A stretch of 64,000 nucleotides of DNA from NCBI GenBank assembly GCA_907165275.2, contig OU015649.1, positions 14,414,001-14,478,000 of the forward strand, given 5' to 3'. Source of the DNA: Zygaena filipendulae (lineage: Eukaryota > Arthropoda > Insecta > Lepidoptera > Zygaenidae). The notes beneath the pieces are model-generated. The model worked only from the letters and a program-made list of their open reading frames with translations. It ran no database searches and was not told where the DNA came from. Each line of letters begins with the position of its first letter. The first letter of the stretch is position 1. Positions 11,195 to 20,480 of the stretch are shown one piece after another. The translations under genes were made by a program, and so were the position numbers.

Positions 11195-11400
11195 GGCTGT
11201 GCCCCGCAGTTTCACCCGCGGTAATTTTGGAGTTCCCGCGGGAATTCCGGGATAAAAGTATGTCTTATGTCCTACTCTGTATCCTTGATAACGTGTATGC
11301 AAAGTTTCATGATGATCCGTTGAGCCGATGAGGCGTGAAAGCGCTTTCACGCCTCATCATCATGAAATTTTGCATACACGTTTGTTTGTTTGTTTGTTTG
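11195..11400 (+). repeat. Family A repeat joined head-to-head with an inverted fragment (30-bp palindrome)
   Basis: A plus-strand copy (11195-11342) runs to GAGGCGTGAAAGC and meets, without spacer, an inverted fragment that continues to CATGAAATTTTGCATACACG. The junction is a perfect 30-bp palindrome at 11328-11357 (arm ATGAGGCGTGAAAGC). Outside it the arms stay nearly identical for about 23 more bases, apart from a 13-base gap. Confidence 0.8.
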
Positions 11401-11487
11401 TACGAGGTTGTTTGTTTGTTACGCTTAAGCGTAATAATTAATCTAAATCTACTCACGCATCTATGTATAATAATATTAGTAAGGATT

Positions 11488-11645
11488 ACTAGCTGTTCCA
11501 CGTATTTTCATACGTGTTAATTTCTATGTTAGGTACTGCGGGAATTCCGCGATAAACTTACCTAGGTAGGTACTCTATGTTTTTTTCTCCACCCTTGACC
11601 ACGTGTATGCAAAATTTCATGATGATCGGTTGAGTATTTTAAGGT
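11488..11645 (+). repeat. Family A repeat, diverged
   Basis: The head ACTAGCTGTTCCACG and GCGGGAATTCCGCGATAAA, then CATGATGATCGGTTGAG, are recognisable. It starts directly after the TATTAGTAAGGATT tail of the previous copy, so copies chain tail to head. Confidence 0.65.
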
Positions 11646-12699
11646 GTCAAATTGTGTAAAATTTTTGCAATTAATCGTAAATTGATTTGCATTTATAATA
11701 ATATTAGGAATTGCAAGACACTACTTACATGGTTACATTATACATACTAGGTACATACACTAGCTACTAGTACTCCTATACTATCATTACTTCACATGGT
11801 ATGTTTGTCAGAGGTCGTTATCATAAAGTAAGACACCGCCTTTCCAATAAAGGTCTGTTTGCACTTCCAATTACCATGGCAACGCTGAAAAATATCTTCT
11901 TCACCTCAAAATATTCAAAGTAATATAATATAACCATTATTTGCTCTTGTTACTCACCGCTGTTTGAACTTTGATATCGTCCGACCAAAAAGATATTAGG
12001 GTTATCATAACAAACACACTGCCTTATTGAGGTTTTTATCACACGTGTGGCGGATGTTTATAACTTGATTTTTCTGAGGCGCCTATACTTCTCAACGTCC
12101 TAATGAATGGGTCAATCAAACTTGAATGTAAAATCTCTGCGGTTTTTATCAAAAATAGCGGTAACAGTGTTCCTGAAGAAAACTAAAATTTAGGAAACTA
12201 GCAATAAATAACTAGTTACTATAGGTTCATATTTTAATTTTAACTTTACAGATAAGTAGAAGAACGATACTCCAGTCAACCAAGTTTTTGTACCTAGCTA
12301 CCTACATAATAGGTATCCCAAATTAACTCAAAACTAAACCAAATAGTTAAAATTTGCAAGTTAGTAGATATAAAGCTACACAATATGACGCTCTTATCCC
12401 GATACAAAAAGTTCCCGAAGAAATCCCAAAATTTACTCGGGGGGAACATCTTGTAACATATTATAATATATAAAGCTAGATTACAACTCACTCATTGACA
12501 TAATTGTTCTCCCAGAAGGAGCATCTCTAGGTTGATATAATGTATGGAACATGTAGAGGGGACGTTTCGGTGATTATGGGAAAACCTCGACATCTTCGAT
12601 TCCTGCTTCTCATCAGGTAGTGAGTCGACTGCCCGCCGAAACTATCCATCGAAAGTGAAAACGTTTCTAACTAAATTTCATCCAGACCTTGGGCAAATT

Positions 12700-13075
12700 T
12701 CAATAGTGTAACTTTTTTTTCAAAATGGCGGAAAAAAACATGGCCGCCGAACAAAATTCAAACTCGATTATCTCCGAAACTATACGAGTCTGATGGGGGG
12801 TGCTCAAACAAATGTCATAGAGGTCGATGGGGGGCAACCGCCTGCCGTGGTAAAAATCCAAAATGGCGGATTCAAAATGGCGGCCGAAAAAAAAGTTGAT
12901 CCGATCCGGGTGAGGTTCGGCATCCGGGGGTTTTTGGGGTCGCTGATGCCGAATATCGAATCAGTTTTTCGATTGCGTCATTTTTCAAGATGGCCGCCGA
13001 ACATTAGTTGTTTGTATGGGGAAATTGTTTCGGCCCTGGCTCGAAAACGCGAGCTGCTCGCAGCTCGCGCACAGG
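12700..13075. repeat. Block of ATGGCGGC/GCCGCCAT motifs ending in a GC-rich hairpin
   Basis: Five copies of a CAAAATGGCGG or ATGGCCGCCGAA unit lie in 300 bases: near 12721, 12741, 12860, 12875 and 12990. The right end is a strong hairpin with 10-bp arms CGCGAGCTGC/GCAGCTCGCG at 13048-13069, itself inside GCCCTG...CAGGGC. A 101-codon frame crosses it (12793-13098), but its repetitive DNA suggests a transposon remnant rather than a gene. The motif resembles the YY1/Pho site. Confidence 0.45.
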
Positions 13076-13680
13076 GCGAATCTAGTCAATCGATATAAAC
13101 GTCTAACGTCAATCTCGTCTAGACCATAGAAATACCTTCCTTTGTTTGTTTCAAACAGCTCGGTGACACTCCATAGGTACAAATGAACTGATTCAAGTAC
13201 TTTCCCACAAGTTAAAACGGCCTGCCTGTACTTACGTACCCACACGAGTTTTATAGTACGTACCTATCGTAAGGTTGACAGCGAGCTGACAGTAACTGTC
13301 ATCTGTCAGTGAATAATTGTCACATTAAGATTCTATATGTGTAGATAATACTTTCCTAGGAATTTTCAAAAAAATATCGCGAGTGTCGCTTCTTTATATT
13401 AATCTCTAGTCTTTGGTTTCAGAGAATCGAACGCAGGAATCAGTAGCATCATAGGTAGTTAGGTATGCAAGGTAAGGTAGGTACGTCTTTTTGTCTCATC
13501 GCTCCAGAGTGAAATCAACTCGGGCGCTCGTCAAACGCGCTAACAGGCTGCGCAAAGACACGCATCATCGAATGTTTACAATGGCGGCGAGAACAGAGAC
13601 ACAAGCCGTAGGTAGGCATGCGGTATGAGAGTTACGTGGAAAAGTATCGTGTAGGTTGGTGTACTTAACATGATTTAGGT

Positions 13681-14090
13681 CCCGCGGTTTCACCCGCGTT
13701 AATTTCGGAGTTTCCGCGGGTGATGAGAATGAAAGTACCCCATTGTCCTTTTCTGTATCCCTGACAATGTAATGCAAAATGTCATGATGATCGAGGTAAG
13801 TAAGCGTATCACGGAGAGAAATAAATCAGACCGAAGAGGTTTCGGTCGCCCTTCGTTGCCCGAAGGATATGTTGGCGACACAATATCAGTGGACAGCAGG
13901 CACAGTGGCCGACCCGACCGGCAACCCCGCAAACTATGGCAGAGTATACTGACCAAATATGGTGCCCAACCGAACACCGGTAGCCGAATTACTGATGACC
14001 AATCTCCGGTGGGCAACTTTTCGGTCGCGAACTTTACCGAATAAGCCCCAATTTTTCTCTCAGGGTAACAAACAAACTCACTAGTCACTT
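13681..14090 (+). repeat. Family A repeat split by a 250-bp GC-rich insert
   Basis: The head (CCGCGGTTTCACCCGCG to CATGATGATCG, 13681-13793) and the tail (GGTAACAAACAAACTCAC, from 14061) belong to one copy. The insert at about 13795-14060 begins GTAAGTAAGCGTATCACG, ends TTTTTCTCTCAG, is much richer in G+C than its surroundings and stays open on both strands. It removes about 25 bases of the host repeat. Confidence 0.6.
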
Positions 14091-14102
14091 TTGCATTACA
14101 AT

Positions 14103-14434
14103 AATGGGGATGTTGACTACTTTTGAAAATCAAAATTCTAATTAGTCCGTCAGTTAGAAAATAAAAAAAACAATAGACACGTATTTTTTGCTTTTTCAAA
14201 TAAATTAAAATATACAGAGATAAAGCGCAATAAAGTTAAGGGTGAGAGTGTCGTGACGTCACTAATCGCTAAAACCGCTATACAAACTGTTCGAATAGTG
14301 ACGTCACGTCAAATTTCGACTCAATGTATCGCCGTTATTTTTTGATTACGTAACAAAAAGAAAAAAAACGTGTCCAATATTTTTTATTAATCTACAAGAC
14401 GGGCTCAAAAAAAAATTAGTCAACATGCCCATTA
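14103..14434 (-). mobile_element. CRE-carrying MITE (family D), copy 1
   Basis: The ends TAATGGGGATGTTGACTA and TAGTCAACATGCCCATTA are inverted. Inside are ATAGACACGTATTTTTTGC, two TGACGTCA palindromes at 14254-14261 and 14299-14306, and CGCCGTTATTTTTTGATTAC. Three further copies share the order: 17711-18036 (opposite orientation), 26804-27136 and 45143-45440. It has no coding capacity. Confidence 0.85.
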
Positions 14435-14440
14435 GAAGAA

Positions 14441-16284
14441 ACAAGTGGAATATCAAAAATTTAAGTGGGTATCAAAATTACTGGGTTGCGATCACTTGCG
14501 GCTGTAGAATGTAGAATCTACATGTACCTATTTGTGACACTTTTTCACTGACAGCTGAGTTAGTGTCAACCTTCCGATAGGTAGGTAGGTACGCACAGAC
14601 GCACAACACGCGTACCTACGTACAAGCCGACGGGAAAGTAGGTAGTACTTGAATCAGTTCATTTGTTTGGAGTTAGTTCACCGGGCTAATGTAATATGAT
14701 GTAGGTATATATTCTAGTTTTGGAGTCACAACGGCAGCGCTTGCCCCGCCAAAATAGTCCAAATATCACTTATTACGTTAAGGGTATTAATTCTCGAGCA
14801 GCATAAGTCATAATATTAAATACGTTGTCGGTTATAATCCGTCGGAACATCACAAAGTTTAACACAAATCACAATTATAAAAACAAGTTTACAACACCCA
14901 TATAAAAACGTAGCTTCATTAGTCGAACTGTAAAACACCTAATTGGCGTTATAAGCCACTGGCAGATAAATATTTTTTTGTTTTAACTGGCATTATACCT
15001 ACGTGTTCAATTCCTTTGTCTTGCAGATTGAAAACAAAAAACAAACAAAATGGCCACTTGCTATTGTGGCTAATAAGATGAATAAAAGATTTGTACAATA
15101 AATAAATAAACTCTATCATTGTGGCTGGGTTACCAAGCCAATTAGACATCTTAGCTAGACATTCTTGGAACGAAGCTACTACAGAATTTAACCCAATTGG
15201 ATCGAATTAGAATTATTCTTTTGTTCATTAAAACGTCGTCTTCAATAGTGGGTGCTTTTTTCGAGAGATGTTTTATCTTATTGTGTGACGGGTGTACAAA
15301 CATAGGTACCTACCAACCGACTACTTAACACTATAGAAACTGATAGAAATCTTTTCAATATTTTAAATTCTGCTTGATATAAGCTGATATAAGAACCTAC
15401 CTGTACGAGTAAGTTTCAGGTCGACGAACTGAAAAACAAATCTATAGATAAATCATTCGGCTCTTCATCGCTATTTTAGTAGTTACCTACCTACCTACCT
15501 AGATTTCATTTTTTTTTTTTTTGTAATCTTTATTGAGAGGGGTTTCTTCATAATTGAAGATGTCACCCCTATATAAAAATAAACACTTATAGTTTACTGC
15601 TAAGTAATTAAACTGTTATCACGAGTACGGATCGTGTCCCTTAGGGTTCCATAACGCCATTATTTCAGACAGGATAAAGATAAACATGGCTTTATTGGTT
15701 CCCAGCGGAGATAATAGCACCTAGGGGAAAAAAATTATTACTTACGTTACACGTTTAGAATTTCCGTGAGTTTTCCATTAAAAGGTAGGTAGCTTTTTAA
15801 AACAAAGGATGGACTTCTTTCGCGTATTATGGAACGCTTTGACACACACAGCTAGCTGAGCTAGATTGGTGTTCATCGCCAATTCGCCAACCTTGAACCT
15901 TAGTGGAGTGCACACTCCGTAGCTTTGTTGTCGTCGAAACGCGAACAAAAAGCATAAAAAAAAGAAAAAAATTATAAGTAAATCATTGCGAATTGAAATC
16001 TATCGGTTTTCTCGGTACGCTAAACAAACGGCAAGACTAATCCATTGATTACAGAGTTCGTTGCACTGAAAGACTTTATCTTGACCCCCGATGACCAAGC
16101 CATTCAATCATTTCTCGGAAATTCCATTTGATTATAGGATTGTTTCCACGCAATAAATACCATTTAACCTGTCTATTATCGTTATAGTACCTATTGGTAC
16201 CTATAGGTATCCATTATTTCATAGTCATGTTTATTAGTTTGAATTTGAAATACATTCGATAGGGACTTAAATTCTGCACCTAAG
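14441..16284. other. Intergenic sequence, no gene seen
   Basis: Contains a T-rich tract at 15510-15523 followed by TGTAATCTTTATTGAGAG, perhaps an inverted LINE end. No coding signal. Confidence 0.4.
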
Positions 16285-16595
16285 TGCCAACCCACACGAT
16301 GTGGTGCGGCGCCGCACCGCAAGCCATTTCGCCGTACTGGCGACCACACGGGCAGTGTGGCGCCGCAGCGGCGACAAAAAGCGTAGGCATGGCCATCGCT
16401 ACGTGACAGAACAGGACAAACAACAGCGAGCCGCTTACTCCCCTCCCCGCCTCGTCTCGATTCCAATACGCGCGCGGTGCGGCGCCGCTGACACCGTACG
16501 GCGACGTGTGCTGCAACGCATTTTTATATGTAATATACCGCAGCGGCGTCGCTCAGGCGCCGTACCTGAGCCGCACCGCACCGTGTGGGTTGGCT
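16285..16595. mobile_element. GC-rich MITE, about 311 bp, with inverted ends GCCAACCCACAC
   Basis: GCCAACCCACACGATGTGGT on the left mirrors a right end whose complement is GCCAACCCACACGGTGCGGT. CTAAG occurs just outside both ends (16280-16284 and 16596-16600), a possible target duplication. The interior is full of GCGGCGCCGC-type self-complementary runs, which is why long frames appear on both strands. Confidence 0.65.
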
Positions 16596-16659
16596 CTAAG
16601 AGGTTGTGGATTGTGGATGTTATCATCCCGCTTACACAAACAACAGATAAACTTACCAC

Positions 16660-16995
16660 TATGCCTGAGGACTGGCAGAGGGCGCCTAACCTGCATTCAA
16701 GGTTGACAAATAGAAGATCAAATAGCAGGCCAACTAAGGTTACCGACATAGCCCGAAGAATAGCAAACCTAGTGGCAGTGAGTGGGGCACATTACTCGAG
16801 GAACTGATGATCGATGGAGCCAAGAAAGTTCTTGAGTGTCGACAACGAACCGAACGACGCAACGTAGGTGGGCCCGTTACAAGGTGGACGACTTGGTGAA
16901 GGTCGAGGGACGCCATTGGATGCAGCAAGCGCAGGACCGATCGTTGTGGCGATCCTTGGGACCTATGTCCTGCAGTCTTTCAGCAAATATGATGA
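16660..16995 (+). mobile_element. RTE-clade LINE remnant, frameshifted polymerase C-terminus
   Basis: In three successive frames the text reads TKVTDIARRIANL, then GHITRGTDDRWSQ, then VLECRQRTERRNVGGPVTRW, then DDLVKVEGRHWMQQAQDRSL with WRSLG. This is the RTE polymerase C-terminus also seen at 1672-2040, broken by at least three frameshifts. It ends in an ATGATGATGATAATGA microsatellite-like tail. Confidence 0.7.
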
Positions 16996-17710
16996 TGATA
17001 ATGAAGAACAAATAGGTAAGACGGTCGAATTTTGCTCTTCTACTAGGTATACGGCAAAACAAAACCACATCGCTCCTGTATCTATGAGGGTTTCCCAGAC
17101 ATAGGTACACCTGTTACGATGGATGATTGGCTTATTCAGAGTATTCCAGTATCGGGGTAGGTAGGTACCTATGTGTGGAAACCCATTTTCAAGGCGGGGA
17201 TGGTGGGTTCCCCGGTAACGTCCTTAAATTGTAGGTAGGCAGAGTTGAAGAGCAACCGCAATTTGGACATCTTTTATTGCACAAACATCACCAGCCTAGC
17301 CAAATAGGTAATAGGTGGAAACTAGAAAGACTTAGTCCGCTCCCACAGCCCACCACATTACAAGCGTGTCAGCGTGTCGTCGTGAACAAGTTGAAACAAC
17401 CCAAGTGGGCAGAATGGAGCGGGCTTGGCACAGGCTTCGAAACGTAGCACATAAAATCAATAATAATTTATAATAGGTATTACTACGTGCATTTTTTTCT
17501 TTCAGATTAAATTGGTTATTTTGTTATTTTTAACTTTTTATTGTAACTTAAGTAGGTACCTACTTAGTGCATTTTTGTAGTGTTTTTTATAGATCCAAAT
17601 CCGGTTTTACAAAAGTAGAGTAGGTAGTAAAATCTAAATTCAACTTGGATTTGGTAATGATTGGTTGAATCAAGTGTAAAGTTGATTTTGAGAGTAAACT
17701 TTTGGTGCAA
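16996..17710. other. Intergenic sequence, no gene seen
   Basis: A moderately GC-rich part (17140-17450) gives no recognisable product; it may be more decayed transposon sequence. Confidence 0.4.
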
Positions 17711-18036
17711 TGCGCATGTTGACTAATTTTTATTTTTTAGTCCGTCTTGTAGATTATTAAAAAATATTGGACACGTATTTTTTCTTTTTTTACGTAATCA
17801 AAAAATAACGGCGATATATTGAGTTGAAATTTCGCGTGACGTCACTATTCTGACAGTTTGTATGGCGGTTTTGCGGTTAGTGACGTCACGACCTCCTCAT
17901 CCTAAACTTTAAAGCGCTTTATCTCTGTATATTTTAATTTATTTAAAAAAGCAAAAAATACGTGTCTATTGTTTTTTTATTTTCTAACTGACGGAATCAT
18001 TAGAATTTTGATTTTCAATAGTAGTCAACATCCCTA
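17711..18036 (+). mobile_element. CRE-carrying MITE (family D), copy 2
   Basis: This copy is inverted relative to copy 1. It runs from GCATGTTGACTAATTTTTA to AGTAGTCAACATCCCTA, with TGACGTCA at 17837-17844 and 17881-17888. Confidence 0.85.
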
Positions 18037-18890
18037 TTTGCTTTATGTAGTGATTGGATACTTGAATACTTATAGGTAAGTAGGTACTCAACTACCTACT
18101 CACTCACTTTTTATCTAGATCAATTGAATTCCTGAAGGAATCCCGCAAATACACACGGCTGAAAACTGTGGAACTCTTAACTACTTAATGCAGTGTATTA
18201 TAGAAGATTAAGTATTATATATATAAATTATTACATTCATATATTATAATGCTTTTATAGAGGCACTTTGATTAAGAAAGCAGTTAGGTCATTGGGGTTA
18301 ATCAAATTGGGGATCAGTAGGAATTCTAAAAGGAATCATAACTGTGTACCTATCTACCTACCTTAAACTTCAATAACAGGCTAACTAGGTAGGTATAACC
18401 ATAAAATCAAAGGTAAGCAAAAATATTTATACCTACCTAACTATAAAACACAAGATCAAGTCAACACCCTCTATCAAAGACATTTATTTTATTACCTACC
18501 TGAGTAACAGGAAACTCTAAAACTATGTAAATAAATAACTATTTTTATAAATAATTAAATGGAAATCTTCAATTAAACCGTTGCATGAGAAGACTTAATC
18601 ACTTATTTCATAAAAAAAACTAATAAAACTTCATTTAAGTAGGTACTCGCCTCATGAAGTGGCCGCTGGCACGTTGATGTAAATCCAACTCAATTTTGAA
18701 GCCTTCTCAATACACCTGTAACCTACAGCTATACCGACGCTCACACAATAAATATACAAAAACAACACTTATAGTACTTATTAAAAAAAAAACAATAAAC
18801 AAAAACTGCAACCGTTTAATCAACTATCTTTGTTCAATTATTGTCCATATCAATTTAATCGTTTATCGGCTTATTAAAAAAAAGAATACA
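18037..18890. other. AT-rich intergenic sequence, no gene seen
   Basis: Many TAGGTA/ACCTAC runs. No coding signal. Confidence 0.45.
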
Positions 18891-18894
18891 AATC

Positions 18895-19146
18895 GCGTTT
18901 CGCAAAGTGAGCGGCCGCCGTGCGTCCGCTGCTCTCGACACAATGGCGACAATCGTGCGGCTCGACTGCTGTGACGCCGGATCCGACGATTCCGACAAAT
19001 CGAGTGATAAACTCGACGCGACTCCACCAATCGCGCAACCCCAAAACGCCCACGAGAACGGAACGCGCGCCGCGATTGGCCAAGCAACTGCCGTTCCTTT
19101 ACGGATGTCATTATGCAGAACGAGACCAACTACGAAAATCGTAGTA
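18895..19146 (+). other. CpG-rich island with a possible 5' coding exon
   Basis: A sharply GC- and CpG-rich patch lies in AT-rich DNA. A frame from the ATG at 18943 reads MATIVRLDCCDAGSDDSDKS, then SDKLDATPPIAQPQNAHENG, and reaches a possible donor GTA|GTAAGAAT near 19142. The acidic, Ser/Asp-rich run could be genuine coding sequence, but other frames on both strands are also open because of base composition. I do not recognise a family. It could be the first exon and promoter of a gene whose other exons are not visible. Confidence 0.25.
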
Positions 19147-19615
19147 AGAATTTAAACGTTTCACCAGACCGCGGCGCACATTGTGAATTGGTTGCGCGCG
19201 TTCTGCGGTATGCTCTCTCTTTCTGATGGTTTTTATTTTTCATTTATGATGGTATGTTTTTTGTAAGAAATATAACAAGAGTGGATTTTTAAAAGGCGAA
19301 CTGTAGCCGCGACCAAGACTGGTGGGCGATTGTTTCGCCTGAACACTAAATAGGACTTTATTACCACTGTATGATGGCAATTCAGTCAATTGTATAATTT
19401 TAAGGATGAAGAGATTATAATGTTGAATTTAAATAGGTAGGTACCTAAATAATACCAAGAGTAACAGTGTGAATATTACACAATATTTACTTAAACGGTT
19501 GACAATCAGATCCACATAATGTTGTTTAGTAATTTGAAAAAAGCGTAGGTTAGGTACCTTTCGCACCAAGTGACAGTTACTAAGTTAATGAGTATTATAA
19601 TTCAAAATACATAAA

Positions 19616-19832
19616 ACTAGCCGTCCCGCACGGTTTCACCCGCGATAATTTCTGAGTTCCCGCGGGTATTCCGAATTACAATATAGCCTTACCTGTGTTA
19701 CACAAGAATAATGTAGCTTTCTAATGGTGAAAGAATTTTGGTAATCGGTCCTGTAGTTTTTGAGTTAAATCGTAACAAACAAACAAACAAATAAAAAATC
19801 TAATCTTTCCTCTTTTTTAATATTAGTAAAGA
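19616..19832 (+). repeat. Family A repeat
   Basis: The head ACTAGCCGTCCCGCACGG and GAGTTCCCGCGGGTATTCCG is followed by a different middle (TCTAATGGTGAAAGAATTTT, GGTCCTGTAGTTTTTGAGTT) shared with the inverted copies at 43441 and 58606. This marks a second subfamily. Confidence 0.75.
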
Positions 19833-20181
19833 TATCTACCTACAATGCTTAGCGACAGTATTCTTTATTTGAACAACCAGTAGTGGTTTGTTTGGTAGGT
19901 ACCTACCTATAGCGCATTATAACTCTTCTTTTAGTTTAAAAATTTTAAAAGAATATTGCTTTGCTTCCAGTATAGGTATTCTTTTTAGGAAAGTTAAGAA
20001 TTTGATAGTTAATAATAATAATAATTCTTTATTTTCTCAAAAAGCGGTAATAAATTTAAGATGGTGATGGATGGATGGTGATGGTAGTTGTTGAATTTGT
20101 AGTTGAATAGGATTTTTTGCCAATTAAATTTTTTTTTTATATTTATCCAAGATACTTACCTAATGAGTTATGAGCATTAAA

Positions 20182-20213
<32 letters not shown>

Positions 20214-20420
20214 TAATCATCCAAGTCAAAGCCGAGGTTGGATATTTAAGTCGAAGATAAATTGGTTTTATACCCAGTTGTTTACTTTAGCTGTAAATGG
20301 ATAGGTATAACTGGTACCCACCTATTATAAATAAATGCCAATTTTTAAATAACAATACAATAATTTTTTTAAGAGAGTCGTTACCTAAAAAGCAACAGTA
20401 GCAAAGATTTTCCGTATGTT
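19833..20420. other. AT-rich intergenic sequence with simple repeats
   Basis: Contains (AATA)n and (ATA)n tracts at 20178-20215 and a GATGGATGGTGATGG stretch near 20060. No coding signal. Confidence 0.45.
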
Positions 20421-20426
20421 CAAGAG

Positions 20427-20480
20427 TATAAAAAGCCCTTTTAGATCACTCACACCCAGTATAAATACAAACTTTACGAG
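20427..20480 (+). promoter_or_regulatory. Candidate TATA promoter
   Basis: GTATAAAAAGCCC (TATA at 20428-20434) is followed about 27-30 bases later by ATCACTCACACC, an arthropod-like initiator, and a second TATAAATA at 20461. No coding exon follows within reach, so the gene, if any, is unknown. Confidence 0.2.

Noticed and set aside
12793..13098. 101-codon plus frame starting MGGAQTNVIEVDGGQPP
   Set aside because: It is made of repeated ATGGCGGC-type motif DNA and a GC hairpin; the protein-like text follows from the repeat.
13699..14199. 166-codon minus-strand frame
   Set aside because: It crosses a family A repeat, a GC-rich insert and the start of a MITE, so it cannot be one gene.
16301..16807. 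168-codon plus frame and overlapping minus frames
   Set aside because: They span a GC-rich MITE and part of a frameshifted RTE remnant.
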